64,000 nt of DNA from Euglena gracilis (taxonomy: Eukaryota > Euglenida > Euglenophyceae > Euglenales), in the NCBI GenBank assembly GCA_039621445.1, contig CP154955.1, positions 20,759,823 to 20,823,822 of the forward strand, in the 5' to 3' direction. The translations under genes were made by a program, and so were the position numbers. Below, piece after piece: positions 24,801 through 37,360 of this stretch. The notes under the pieces were generated by a model that was given only the letters and a program-made list of their open reading frames with translations, searched no databases and had not been told where the DNA came from. The first letter of the stretch is position 1; each line of letters begins with the position of its first letter.

Positions 24801-26602
24801 GGGGATTATGATTATTTATGAGGGGGTTCCGTGGCGACACCACAAGAAAACAACACAGGAGGGGCCGGGGCACACCCAGCGCCGGCAGCCCACAAAGGTT
24901 GAGCGGCGGATGAGGACTGGGAAATTCCACATGAAATCCGCCGCCTGGCGCAGCCGCAGCAGGCGCTCCGTAGTGTACGCCCATCGGCCGTTGTCCACGC
25001 CCTGCCGGGGGGAGGGCCCCGAATGGGCCCCGAGGTCTCGCAAGCCGTATATTTCGGGGCCCGAAATTTTACGTTTTTTGAAACTTTTTTTAATTTTTTT
25101 TTACGGCATGTGTGAATCATGAGATTCAGTGTGCAACCGTAATACACAGCTGCCGAGTTTTTTGAACATGTGCAGTGAAAACGCGACAGCATTCCCACAG
25201 TGCATTTGGGGGCATCCCCAAGGCACGTGTTTCACACACGAGATGTGTTCGCACACGGGATGGCCCGAATGAGGGGCAGACAAACCTTCAACAAATACTT
25301 GCCCTCGGCCTCCATCCACACGGTTTGCTTCCCGATGACGCGGGGAAGACCGTCCTCAAATAGATCCTGTGGGGGCATTGACATTCAGGGGTAACGGTGG
25401 CGGCAAGCTGGCCGGTGGTCTCCGTCTGAATCGTGGTGCACTTTCTCCCGTTCAACCAGTCAACCAGTTGTGTGTGGCTACAAGGTGGTCTGCGGAGCAC
25501 AGAATTGGCCTTCACTTAAACATTCATTTAAACACGGCTTCCAAGGTACCACACCTCTGGCGTCACGGGGGTTACGAAAAGGCAGTCGTCGTCCACGATG
25601 GCAATGATGTCCTCCTCGGAGTAGAGATCCGCATAGAACCTGCAGGGAGGAGGTGTGGGGGGTAGCAATATGGTCCAGCCGCTGGAACAGATCCAGGACA
25701 TACAGCTGCTTATTGTCAGAAAAAATAAATTGAACAACTGTGCCCCCCACCTTGGAAGGCTTGGAATCACTCACACACACCCACTCCACATCTGCCGGTC
25801 GTAGCCCTTGCTGCGGCCGCAGATCTTGGAGGGGAAGAGGTCGCCGGGGTCGGGCTGGAAAGCCACTTCCGGGTACGGGTGAACGTGTGTCAAGAAGTCG
25901 CCGAAGACGTGGTCCCGGGGGGCCTCGTCGTCCAGCACTATCACCTGTGCCGCCACGGCCAAACATGCCAACACTACACTTTTCTGGTGCACAAAGCCTC
26001 TCGGGGTGGGACCCACGCCGAACCACACTGCCACAGCGTGCCCACCGCTTCAAACAGGATTGCACACGACAACTATGGGAGTACTCGTGGATGCCCCAGC
26101 ATACCAACGTCCACCCCTTACACACGTGCCGGCATACCAGGCGGGCATACTCCGCTGGCCAGTACCACTCCAGGGACTCCAGCAGGATGGTCAGGAGCTT
26201 CGGCGCCCCGCCCGTGTGGCAGCGCACCAGCAGCTGGATGTGCGGGAACCGCTCCGCGGCAGGCCATTCCCCCCAACCATAGGATCCTGGACTGGTGACG
26301 ACGTCCTCCCAGCCCAGGACATGCAGGACAAAAATGAGGGAAACCAAAATGGCGGGAAACAAAATGGCGGGAAACAAAAATGATGGGAAACCCCCCAATT
26401 TCTCCCGTCGTTTTTGTTGTAATTTAGCTGTAATTCATTTGCTCCCGGCCAGTCTGCCATTCAGCCACCCATCAATGGGGAATAAAACTTTTTCTTTGAA
26501 GGACAACCACAACCACCCATAACCATCCCCGAGGAGCTTGTTCACCGTGCAGCAGTTCTCTTGGTTGATCCACACCAGCATCAGCCTCCAAAACCCAAAT
26601 CT
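21811..26602 (-). CDS. GT-A-like glycosyltransferase domain, probably C-terminal part of the gene starting at 35734
   Basis: Exons in coding order: 26602-26524, 26286-26138, 25944-25781, 25639-25555, 25366-25286, 25001-24876, 24395-24329, 23642-23490, 23334-23296, 22201-about 22098, about 22049-21811 (stop TGA). All joins through 22201 agree in phase. The sequence reads as a nucleotide-sugar transferase: HIQLLVRCHTGGAPKLLTIL, VIVLDDEAPRDHVF, SKGYDRQMW, FYADLYSEEDIIAIVDDDCL followed by FVTPVTPE, GKQTVWMEAEGKYLLK, GVDNGRWAYTTERLL, IAHVHNSTFNEAFA, ILNYAWYFQRDKYKWHL. The DDD triplet after a hydrophobic strand is the expected DXD metal/nucleotide-sugar site. The last exon (INALLRRTPDYFTDCSKPPD ... 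EFLEVCRQLIGLA) is clearly coding, but its join to the previous exon needs a very short intron or a shifted border. The GT family number and sugar are unknown. Intron borders are good GT-AG. Confidence 0.7.
22500..22745. repeat. G/C-tract repeat with AATAACTTGGCGGGG units
   Basis: It runs from a G-tract followed by gatataaccccc to the inverted gttatttggggggg. Inside are several variants of aataacctggcgggg and the hairpin cctggcacctgccagg. It lies in the glycosyltransferase intron 22202-23295. Confidence 0.5.
23171..23290. repeat. GT/GC-GT dinucleotide array
   Basis: About 120 bp of TGTG, CGTG and GCGC alternating purine-pyrimidine sequence, a potential Z-DNA former. On the coding strand it starts six bases after the 5' splice site of the exon ending at 23296. 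Confidence 0.95.
23735..24132. repeat. Poly-C/poly-G-ended repeat, family F (AAATATAACCCCC)
   Basis: It begins attaacccccccaaatat and ends with the inverted ttttttggggggggttt. It has AAATATAAAACCCCC motifs at both sides and a gcgaagcgctgg hairpin near 23840. It lies in the glycosyltransferase intron between exons 24395-24329 and 23642-23490. Confidence 0.5.
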
Positions 26603-26999
26603 CTAAAAAAAACTTTTAGATTTTTAAATTTGGAACATCCCTAGGACGACCCACTTTTTTGAAAGCATGGATGCATGCCGAGGTAGATGCACTAACCAAG
26701 AACCCCCCAAAAAGCCAAAATATCCCAAAATTTAACAACCCCCAAAGAGGTCCAGGGATGCCCTCTGAAAACCCATGCTGTGGTGAATCACACAGAGTTT
26801 AAATGAATCGTGTTTTCTTGAAAAATGTAACTGAAAACGTTAAAATCCGCCCCCCTTTTTACAATGACCATTAACCTGTGGTCAATGACCAGGAAAGCTG
26901 CTGAGGCAAGGGCAGGGTTGGTCGTTCAGATTGGGGTGGGTGCATGACAGGGGGCCGCGGCAAACCCCCAAACATGAGACAAGAGCATCCCCCCTGGCG

Positions 27000-28400
27000 T
27001 GGCCCACCGCCGTTCCCACGAAGCACTGCATCCAGAAAGGCCCCCTTGTTTAGCGGGTCTATTCTACGTGCACAACCCACCCACGCTGCCATTAGCAAAA
27101 TTCCATTGTCTCTCCCTCTCCCTATTGCTTTTCCCCCCGCTAATCAGCACCCCCCCGCCCATAGCGACACCCTCCCTCCTTTCCCATACCCTCCTACTAT
27201 CCACCTGCCGGTTTCCTCCCCACCTCCGCCCCGTTTCTACGTCTCTTGCAGTTCTATTCGCCTGGCTGCCCCGCTTGGCCTACTTCTCCCGCGCCTTCAC
27301 ATTTGGATTACATCCCCGTCCTCTCCGCTCCTGCCCCGCATGCCCCCTTACCCGCTACTTTTTCCGCTTAAGGACCCCCGCCGAACCACCTCAGTTTGGT
27401 AATCCCTCTCCACTCGTCGACATGCTCTTCCTCCGATTTCGACCGCATGCCCCGCCTGTATTACCCAAATCCGCACCATCACCTTCCACGTAAATAACCA
27501 CTCTCCAAAAGTCCATGGCTCCCCCCCCCCCCCCGCAGTCTCCGTCCTTGACCCTCCTGCAGACCCCCAACTCCCCTTCTCCAGTGTCACCGTCCTGCCC
27601 GCCTGGTCCAGGCCCAAATCGACTAAATGCCCCCCAGCTTCCCAAACTCCCGCTTCTCCCGGACCGATAGTCCAGTACGACCTACCCTTTTTGTGCCTCT
27701 CTGCGGAGCCCATATCCCCACCCTCAAAAAAAAACCCCAAGATCCCCCATGAAGCTCCCTCCCCGTTGCACCATCCCCCACAATGAAACCACTCGTCGAC
27801 TTTTTTCTCGTGGACGTGACCCCCCCTTTTATCGCTTCTCCCATCTAATCCCTCCCCCCATCCCCCCACCCCTAAGGATTCTTATCATAATTTTTGCCCC
27901 CTCGACACAGGCATCACCATGATCCCTTCCATGTCTCTTCTGACTTCTTTCGAGCTTTGAAATCTTTTCTTCTTGATAGACCCAGCCCCATACACCATCC
28001 CCCCTTGCAATGCACGTCCTTGTGTGACGCACGATCCCACCCAGTCACCCCGCGCGCATCCCTAGCGTCGGAAACTCTCGCCCTTTTCAGATTGGCCAGT
28101 GGTCGAACATCCCCCCTCCCCCTCTTTTGCCGCCTCACTAGAGCCCACGTCCAAAACCACACAAAAACCCACCAGCACGCCCCCCAACCAACCCGTTCGC
28201 CAACACCCTCAAGCACACCACTCACTGATCGGTACACACACACCATGCTTCTGGTGCACCCACACACTCCCCACGGCCTTTGTACCCCAAATGGTAACTG
28301 TTGCTTTTCTCCCCTGCCAAAATCCCCCTCACACAACTACCTTTACCCACCTTTTTTCAGATGCCCCTGCTGACACTGACGCTCCTCCCAACACCGCATT
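27000..28400. other. Pyrimidine-rich block of different composition
   Basis: About 1.4 kb that is strongly C/T-rich on the plus strand and lacks the long poly-G runs seen elsewhere. Long open frames occur on both strands (for example 27348-27869 minus) but have a low-complexity appearance and no motif I recognise. Similar phrases flank it: acaagagcatc and ggcgtggcccac occur near 26980-27007 and again near 28427-28461. It could be an inserted element with a diverged duplication, or simple compositional drift inside the large intron between the two halves of the TSP1/glycosyltransferase gene. Confidence 0.35.
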
Positions 28401-28591
28401 AACACCCGCCCCGACAAAGGGAGACACAAGAGCATCAGAAAACCAAAAGGCGTGGCCCACTGCACGTCCAAAGTTGAAGGAAAGGTCTGGCCCCATTTCT
28501 GTTTCAGCTGGGGGTCCGGGAGCTTGTCTGTGCATAGTGCGAGAGGCATCACATTGCATTCCACGAGATTTTTTGGGGATTGGGGATTGTA

Positions 28592-28814
28592 AACCGCCCC
28601 CCCCCCCCCTAATAGAAGCAGCGGACTCTCTGGCGGCGGGGGGTGTGCTTCTATTTGGACCCTACCCGCGCGATTTTTGTTGATTTCCTTTAGAAATCCC
28701 ATCAAAATGGGGGGTGCGCTTGAAACGGACCGCCGCCTTCGGCGGCAGGGGGTGCGCTTTTATTTGGACCCTGCGCTTGTTGCGGCCCCGTGCTTCTATT
28801 AGGGGGGGGGGTTA
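28592..28814. mobile_element. Short inverted-repeat element with C/G-tract ends
   Basis: The left end (C-tract then ctaatagaagca) is the inverted copy of the right end (tgcttctattag then G-tract). Inside are tgcttctatttggaccct repeats and a ccgccgccttcggcggc hairpin. No target duplication was recognised. Confidence 0.6.
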
Positions 28815-29753
28815 TTCTCCTCGACTTTGAAGAAGAACAACAAAAAACCCAAAATGTAAAAAAAAATGCTTTTGAATGAAAAAAGTGCTTTCGAGAGGTC
28901 CACGTGAAACACCAATGTCAAGAAAAGATCCGGAAAAGAAATCTAGAATTTTAAAAATACGTCGGACAAAAAGTCAAAAAAAAATAAACAAAAAGTCTGA
29001 TCATTGATTTTTCTAGCCCAAGGAACGAAGGTCAAAAGGATTTGACATCAGAAATCGAAAACTCACGGAAAACACAAAAGCAAAAAAAATTACCAAAATG
29101 GAAAACCATGAGAAAACCCGTAAAAAAATGCTTGTTTCCCCGCTGCTCATAATTATCATCTCATACCCTCAAATAATCCCCAAAACAGGACTACCCCACT
29201 TCCAAAACCTGTTGGAGACCTGAGCAATAAAATGAGGGATAAATGCCTGGAGGTTTGCAACTATGAAACCAAGATTTAACCCCCCGAATAGCTTTGCATG
29301 ACTATAATAATAATATGCCATAATAAAAAATATGTCATTATCTACCATAATACTAAATATGCCCCTTCCTTCACAGAAAAAACATGCAAGATGATGCTTC
29401 TTTTTGGAACCAGGAGGTGGTAAGCGGAAAAAAACATTATGGCATCCGAAACGCCATAATGTTGTAACTGTCTGGAGAATGAAAATATTAAATTATCTTA
29501 CACAATAAATAACATCAACAACGTATACAACAAATAGCTTTGGGTGCAATCCAAATAACATTTTAGGGACAAAAAAAGATCGGTTCACTAACTTTGCAGA
29601 GGGCAAAATTATGAAAATTGTAAAAAATATCTGGGGGCAAAAAATATATTCGGAAAGAAGAGAATAATCTTTTGTTCAACTAAATATGGAGTCTTGAGCA
29701 AAGCCCACTCACGCACGCATATCCACATTCATCCAAACTGAACATTCTCGGGC

Positions 29754-30341
<588 letters not shown>

Positions 30342-30342
<1 letters not shown>

Positions 30343-33300
30343 AGGGAACGTCAACCACTGCTTCCACTTCTGCAGCATTTCACCCGAAAACAGCGCCAGG
30401 CCTTTCTGGATGCTGTCCTCGCGGTTTGGATTGGGGGTCACGACGTGCCGGTGCTGCAGCTCCGCCTCCGTGACCCGGAACGACTCGGGAGGCCAGGAGG
30501 GGGGGCCGCCGCCCCGCAAAAAGGGGAAAGAGGCAGAGCAATGGAGGATACTTACGTTACCTCACCAAATTAGGGGTCGCCCCCCCCCCCTGGGCGGAGT
30601 CCGGCCAGCCGTCCATCGAAGCGAGGATGGGCTGGATGCCCAGCCGCTGCAGCACTGGGGGAAGGGGCAGGGGCAAAGGCACACCAATGGACGGGGGCCA
30701 TCACCCCCATCCAGCCACAAACGGGTGACCAACGGATGACCGGCGTCAGATTCGCCTTTCGGGGTCCATCAGGGGGCCACCCCGGCAAACGTACCGGACG
30801 CTGGTCTCCCGGGGGGAGCCGGCCCAGGCACGGCCAGGGGTGGGGTCAGTCGCAAACAGTCATCATCCTGTGCCGGCGGGTCCCGGTCATGAGGAGAGTG
30901 GCAAGGCAATCCTGGAACCTATCAGTGCATCACCAGAGTCGCCACCCAAAGAGGACAGCGAATCGATGCCCCCTTCTGGCCTGGCGCTGGTTTGTGCATC
31001 TGGCGCTTTTTCTTGTCAGTGTTTGTGGAAGACATTGACACGCTACCCCTAAGAGTGCCGGAGATCTTCTTGGTGAGCAGATGCCCCAAAAGTCATGCCC
31101 GCATTGAGGCCTGTTGGGGCAACGGTGCCTGTGCCCTAATGCCCTCATGCCCACGTTGGGGCCTGCAAGCAGCATGCAAGCTGTCAATTTTTGATGAGGT
31201 CACAAAAAAAACCGGGGTATCCACACCTGTCAGCCCCTCGCCTTCCACCGCAGCGGCGGGGGTCTTAGCCTTGGCCTCTTTGGTTTCTCCACGCGACGGC
31301 CGCTCCCGCCCAGGGGCTGTAGTGAATGAAAGCAATGGCTGCTGAAAATTCTTCCCTGCCTTGCTGTCCGGGCGTTCTTTTGTTGCAATTTCACATGCTT
31401 TGGAGCGAGCGTCTGCCGAGTGGGGCAAAAGCCCTCCCAAAAGAAGTGGGTAGGGTGGCCCGCACGACACACCGCTGCGCTCTAACTGGGTCCTCTTGGG
31501 CTGGACCTTCTGCTCCCCAAGCGCCACGCCCTCACGGTCGTCACTGTTGGCTTGCTCGGCCAGCCCTGCAGAGGGGATACCCGTCGGTCAACAGGCTGGT
31601 GGACGAAAGCTTTATGGGAACTGGTTGCTGTGCATCACGTGCTCTGCATCAACCTGACCCCAAACACACACACACACACACACACACACAGGCGGCCATA
31701 CCCCCCCCCCAGGGGAAAGGATCCGTCGAAATAACTTTGCATCTTTCTGGAGAATCAGAGGGGATAAGCGCAACAAACCATCCGAAATGCCCCAATGATT
31801 CGCTGATCGATGAACAGAAACATTAAATCAGATGAATATTCCAAATATAAACAGCATCTGACACAAAATTTTCATCAACTCACAATTTTAGATGACGTTG
31901 TAGGGTAGACCCCTACGACAAAATTGGAAATCTTCCTTTTTGGTTATCTGGAGTAGCCTGCGGAGGCTCCAGATAACCAGACTTCACGGAGGCTCCTGGG
32001 TGACCAGGATTGGATGCTCCGCGTATTCTCAGGTAACCAGTTATGCTGAAAATTTTATAAAACAAGCGATTTTTTTTTGCACTCTACAGTCAATTTGCTC
32101 TTTTGGGCGTACCACCTACCCCAAAGATGGGTTATACGGGGGGGGGTCATCCGTCAGGTTCCCCCTGCTTTTAACCCTAAATCTCTTGGGGTACGCTGAA
32201 TACACGTAGAGGCAAATATAATAATGGCAAGGTTCAGCTGTGATAGGTTTAGCTGAGGGTATAGAAACTTGACCCTAATCCTATTCCTTAATTATGTCCA
32301 GTTCGTAATCATCAGCAAATGAAAAAACGTGTAATCAGTTTCAACGCCAGAACATAAAAATATCCCTAGGAATCCCCATCCAGCCACAAATGAGTGATCA
32401 ACCGATGGCCAGCGTCAGATTCGCCTTTTGGGGTCCATCAGGGGGCCACCCCGGCAAACGTGCCGGACGCTGGTCTCCCGGGGGGAGCCGGCCCAGGCAC
32501 GGCCAGGGGTGGGGTCAGTCGCAAACAGTCATCATCCTGTGCCGGCGGGGCCTGGTCATAAAGAGAGTGGGCGCCCAGCAAGGCAATCCTGGAACCCATC
32601 GGCGCACCAGAGTCGCCATAACGTGGACAACGAAACAAATCTTGCTGGTGTCTTCTTCTGGACTGGCGCTGGTTTCTGCATCTGGCGCTGTTATTGTCGG
32701 TGTTACTGGAGGAGATTGACTGCCCCACCCCCATGACCGCTGGATTCTTTGCGAGCAGATGCCCCAAAAACCATGCCCGCATTGGGGCCTGTTGGGGCAA
32801 CGGTGCCTATGCCCTGATGCCCTCATGCCTACGTTAGGGCCTGCAAGCAGCATGCAAGCTGTCAATTTTTGATGAGGTCACAAAAAAACCGGGGTATCCA
32901 CACCTGCCAGCCCCTCGCCTTCCACCACAGCGGCGGGGGTCTTAACCTTGGCCTCTTTGGTTTCTCCACGCGACGGCCGCTCCCGCCCAGGGGCTGTAAT
33001 AAATGAAAGAAATGGCTGCTGAAAATTCTTCCCTGCCTTGCTGTCCGGGCGTTCTTTTGTTGCAATTTCATATGCTTTGGAGCGAGCGTCTGCCGAGTGG
33101 GGCAAAAGCCCTCCCAAAAGAAGTGGGTAGGGTGGCCCGCAGGACACACCACTGCGCTCTAACTGGGTCCTCTTGGGCTGGACCTTCTGCTCCCCAAGCG
33201 CCACGCCCTCACGGCCGTCACCGTTGGCTTGCTCAGCCAGCCCTGCGGAGGGGATACCCGTCGGTCCACAGGCTGGTGGACGAAAGCTTTGTGGCAATTG

Positions 33301-35734
33301 CTGTGCATCACGTGCACTGCATCAACCTGACCCCAAACACAGGCGGCCATATCGCCCCCTCCCCCCTCCCAAAGGGAAAAGATCCGTCTTTGCCTCCCTT
33401 CTATGGGAAAAATGATGCATTTTTCTGGAGAATCAGAGGGGATAAGCGCAACAAACCATCCGAAATGCCCCAATGTTCCGCTGATCGATGAACAGAAACA
33501 TTAAATCACATTAATATTCTAAGTATAAACAGCATCTGACACCAACTTTTTCAGGAAAAATGATGCATTAACTCATATATGATATATTGGATCTGCTCAA
33601 ATGACGTTATAGGGTATGGGTCTACAACAAAAATGGAATCCTGCCCTTTTTGGTTATCTGGTGGTTTCCTGAGTTTATTATTATTATTATTATTATTATA
33701 ACCATTATCTGCGGAGGCTCCAGGAAGGCAGGTTTCGTGGAGGCTTCTGGACCAGGCTCGGATGCTCCACGTATTCTCAGGCAACCAGTTATGCTGAAAA
33801 TTTATCAAAAAAAGAGATGTTTTTTGCACTCTTCAGTCAATTTGCTCCTACGGGCTTACAAGCCACCCCAAAGATGGGTTCATACAGGGGGAGGGGGGTT
33901 GCTCAGGTCCCCCCCTGTTTTTAACCCTAAGTCTCTTGGGGTTTGCTGGGTACATGAAGAGGAAAAAAAAGCAATGACAAAGTGTGACAGATTCAGCTAG
34001 AAACTTGACCCTAACACTGTTCGTTCAAAATAACCACAAACTATGTCCACTTTGTGATCATCAGCAAAAAAAAAACGTATCATCGGTTTTATAAAAATAA
34101 CCCAGAGTTATGAAAGCAAACAAATATTTTTTGTGCGTGAATTGGATCTCTTTGTGGCTGAATTTGAAGATTTGAAGATGATTGAGAAAAATGAGAGTTG
34201 GACGGACGAAAAATGCATGATAATGGCAGTTGATCTCAATTGAAGGAAATGAAAAAAAAAGGAAAAATAAAAGATATTCCAAAAAAGTTTGATTGTCTCT
34301 TTGTACCCCAACCCCTGGGCAACAGAATATTTAACCGTGACTTTTGGAGCCTGTTTATCTGGAGGCTCTGAGGATCCTGGTTACCTTGAGGTTCCGCAGA
34401 GCATTAAATCACACACTTCGGGGGTTTCCCCAAAAGCTTAGCCCTCTATGGCGTGGCGTTCACGATCGCATGTACTAAAACTGCACATTATCTGGTCAGA
34501 CGGAGCAGAGTACCGGCGGGAGGCGGCGGCGGTTCCGGGGCCGGGCAAGGGCGCTCCTCCTCCGACACTCCGCACGGCCGGCCGCCGAACTGCGCGGCGG
34601 TGGCCACGGCCCGCGTCCGCCGGGCCGCACCGCCGGGGCACGCGCCGGCCCACGGGGCCCAGGGCCCCGCCACGCAGTCCACCGGCACTGTGGGCAATCC
34701 CGGAGGGGCGGCACAAAAGGGTACGCTAGGGCTAGGGCTGGGCTAGCCCTAGCTAGGGCTGATTTGTGGAATCCAAATTTATGCAACCGGTGGCTTACAC
34801 TCGGGGGAGCTTAACTTCTAACTGAACAGGGAGTATCTTTGCTGCAGCAAGGTGAGCCTGTCACAAAAAAATCAAACCTTCATTTTTCACCCCCGCAGTG
34901 GAAGGGAGGGGTAAACAAATTTGACTGATCCACAATCACCCCAAATAGAGCAGCAGGATTGGGGTTAGCGATTGCTCTGCAATACGGACAGGGGGCATTG
35001 TGGCTTTTTGTTAAAAAAAGCATCTTTCGTATTTGGGCCAGCCAGGCGGAATTTTTACCAACCCCGGGGGGGGGGGCTGGAGGGCTTGAGGAAGCCAGGC
35101 ACCACCCCCTGGGGGGGGGGGGAGGCTGGAATGCCTGGGTGGCCGAAATGTGCACAAAAAATGTGCTTTTCTTGGATTCCAGAGTGGAAGTACCTTGGCC
35201 GACTGCCCAGGCACTTTTGGCCATGTGCCCCACCCGCCTCCAAACCGGGTGCCTTGGAGTGCCTTTTGCCCAGGCAAGCACCCCTCCCGGGGTGGGGTCG
35301 GCCTCGCCTGCTTTCACCCCATAGGTTTGGCGCAAAAGTTTGGCGCTCCCAATTTCAACAACAGCGTTTCAGATGGAAAAAAATAATTTTCTCATCAGTT
35401 TCAAAAAATGCATTTAAATTGCTCAGAATCGACAATACCCATATGGGTGCGAGTACAATAGAGCACACTGGGCCGTGGGGGCGGGATCGCCTCCTGGTAG
35501 ACGTCCGTGTAGAACGACACCGCAACGTGCACTGAGTGGCGCGGACAACTTCCCACAACTCGCACACCCGCGGTGACCTTGATGGAAGGGGGTTTGGGCT
35601 ACTGAGGCGTGGTCCCCCCACAAGACAACCGGCGCCGCCATTCCCCCCCCCCCCCCGCCACCCAGGGCGTACACGACGGTGACGGCGAGGGCCACGGCGC
35701 CGAAGCCGAGGGGCGCGGCGCGGGCACGCAGCAT
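30342..35734 (-). CDS. Type II membrane N-terminus with thrombospondin type-1 repeat, probably the start of the glycosyltransferase gene
   Basis: Exons in coding order: 35734-35675 (ATG), 35577-35469, 34687-34514, 30654-30566, 30483-30342; all phases agree. Exon 1 encodes MLRARAAPLGFGAVALAVTV, a short basic start plus hydrophobic span like the signal anchor of a Golgi enzyme. Exon 2 looks beta-rich (HSVHVAVSFYTDVYQEA). Exon 3 is a thrombospondin type-1 repeat: VDCVAGPWAPWAGAC, then GGAARRTRAV, FGGRPC and SEEERPCPAP, matching the W-x-x-W, Arg and Cys pattern; the usual central CSxxCG is reduced to one Cys. Exons 4-5 (LQRLGIQPILASMDGWPDSA; SFRVTEAELQHRHVV; GLALFSGEMLQKWKQWL) are not recognised. 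The strand, spacing and signal-anchor topology suggest that it continues into the catalytic exons at 26602-21811, but the exon ending at 30342 (phase 1) does not match the next one found, so at least one exon is missing. Confidence 0.5.
30709..32290. repeat. Tandem duplication, copy 1
   Basis: About 1.6 kb repeated in direct orientation at 32378-34060. Long stretches are near-identical, for example 30745-30895 against 32414-32564, and 31319-31600 against 32994-33285. It lies in the intron between exons 34687-34514 and 30654-30566. This copy has a CA-repeat expansion at about 31667-31690 and an intact ggttatctgga...ctccagataacc hairpin near 31941-31978. Confidence 0.9.
32378..34060. repeat. 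Tandem duplication, copy 2
   Basis: Second copy of the 1.6-kb unit. Compared with copy 1 it lacks the CA expansion and has a (TTA)n insertion at about 33675-33701 in the place of the hairpin. A shorter, more diverged piece related to the hairpin (tttatctggaggctctg) occurs near 34346. A minus-strand frame stays open in both copies (about 31527-31190 and 33297-32878), but the differences I compared mostly change the amino acid, so it is probably not coding. Confidence 0.9.
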
Positions 35735-36571
35735 GGGGCCGGGGGCATACGCCCGCGCTACATGAGGGCCGCCCCGGCCGGGGGAGGGCTGCCAGGGCAG
35801 AACGGGAAGGCCTGGGGGTGGTCGACCCCCCCCACCCACCACCCCGGCGGTTTGGCCCCGTGCTGCCCTGGGGGCTGCCCCGGGGCAGGCGCGGAGGGAG
35901 GCACGGGGTGGGGGGTTGGGGACCAGGCGGGGAGGGGCATCCCCCCAAACCCAGTGGGAGGGTCAGAGGTGGATTGGGGGGGGGGGGCTAGAGGGATGAG
36001 GGTCTCAACTCTGGAGAAACGCCTGGCGGCCAGAGGTTGCCCCCTGCAGTTTCTTGGAATCGCTGCAAAGGGGTCCATTGGACCCTTGAATCGGCATCAT
36101 GGACAATGGGTTAACATTCCTGTCATCATCCCAAAAAACCCGACTCCCATCACCGACTTCAGCGTCACTGCGAATGCACATCCTGCCGCCCGTGATTCGG
36201 CTTATCGGGACGGCCCCTCCCCAATGCCTGCGCACTTCACAATTCCCAACCCAGCTTCTGGACGCAATGGTGCTCAAACCTCCTTCATCATTCTCCTCAA
36301 TCGGCCACCTCCCCACAGGGCACACACATTCATATCCACCTGCTGTTTGAATCCCATTGGCACAAAAATGATACATTGTGCACATTCACAAAAATTGTCC
36401 AGTGCACATATAGACAATGGACAACTGCACGTGTGCGCAATGAGCACAACCATTGTGCTCTATGCAAGGCAGTGCGAGGGCTGAAGTCTGGAGGCAGTGC
36501 GAGGGCTGGAGTTGCACCAGATGTCAGGACAACGCCCTGGGCTTGCCCTCAATCCCCCCCCAACCCTGAAC

Positions 36572-36644
36572 CTGGGTAGTTCCCCACTGAACCGCTCCAA
36601 CAGCTCCCAGGGATCAAAACTCTCTGGCACGCCGTCTTCCCAAC
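36572..36644 (-). CDS. Orphan exon-like segment, unknown protein
   Basis: A 73-bp open segment between acceptor ...ttgaaaag and donor CCCAG|gttcagg, entering in phase 1 and leaving in phase 2. It encodes WEDGVPESFDPWELLERF followed by SGELPR, an amphipathic, acidic, Trp-containing peptide unlike the surrounding repeat sequence. It lies between the elongase and the type II membrane gene, so it may be a separate small gene or an upstream exon of the latter. Confidence 0.3.
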
Positions 36645-36942
36645 CTTTTCAAATGTGTGTGTAGAGTCCACCCTCTGGATGAATCAGCAGGAAACCCCTC
36701 AGGCACACTCCACACAGCTTGTGAAAGCAACAAAAAAAAAGCTAAACGACCAGCCTGTAATGAAACGTCTGGGGAATGCAGCCAGGGCTAGGGAAACGAG
36801 GGATTCGCAACGGGGGTTTTGGCCCTTGTTTGGGAAAATTCACGCCTCCCGGAGTTGAAACCTGGAGTTTGAATGTGCTGCACAGGTTGAAAATTGGGCC
36901 TGTTCCCTGGGTCCCAACATTGGCAATTGATGCAGGTTCCAC

Positions 36943-37230
36943 TGTTTAGGGTCTCCGAGGGACCAAAGGGACCAAAGGGCGGGTGTGTGTGGGGGGGGGG
37001 AGGGGGTCCCCCCCCACCCACCCCCTGGGCGGGTCCCGGGGGACCCACAAAAAAATGGCTGGAAAATCGCGAAAAGTGCTAAAAATAGTACCTTTTCAAA
37101 ATTTTTCGGCGCCTTCGGCACTGAAAAATTTATCCCACCCCCCTTCGGGGACCCCCCCCCCCCCAGGGGGGGGGGGCTCGGCCGGACCCACCCACCCCCC
37201 CCCGGGGGTCCACGACTAAAAAAAACACCT
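36943..37230. mobile_element. hAT-like element, family D, ends uncertain
   Basis: The core is shared with 10956-11149: aaaaaatggc-gaaaa-cgcgaaaa, a C-tract and ggctcggccggaccca. The right end (gtccacgactaaaaaaaacacct) matches the family. The left end is degenerate. An 8-bp duplication with one mismatch (GGTTCCAC at 36935-36942, GGTTTCAC at 37231-37238) supports these limits. Confidence 0.5.
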
Positions 37231-37314
37231 GGTTTCACAACCAGGTTTCAAATTGAGCGAAAAATTGCGCACGCATAAAGCAAAAATCAAAATCTTGAGT
37301 GCGAGTTAGGCCGC

Positions 37315-37360
37315 TCCATCCATCCATCCATCCATCCATCCATCCATCCATCCATCTATC
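37315..37360. repeat. CATC tetranucleotide microsatellite
   Basis: About 11 tandem CATC units downstream of the elongase stop codon. Confidence 0.9.

Noticed and set aside
27348-27869. 173-residue Gly/Trp-rich minus-strand frame
   Set aside because: Biased composition of a C/T-rich block, overlapping open frames on the other strand, no recognisable motif.
31093-33297. Frame conserved in both copies of the tandem duplication
   Set aside because: Differences between copies mostly change the amino acid, as expected for a non-coding duplicate, and splice borders are lacking.
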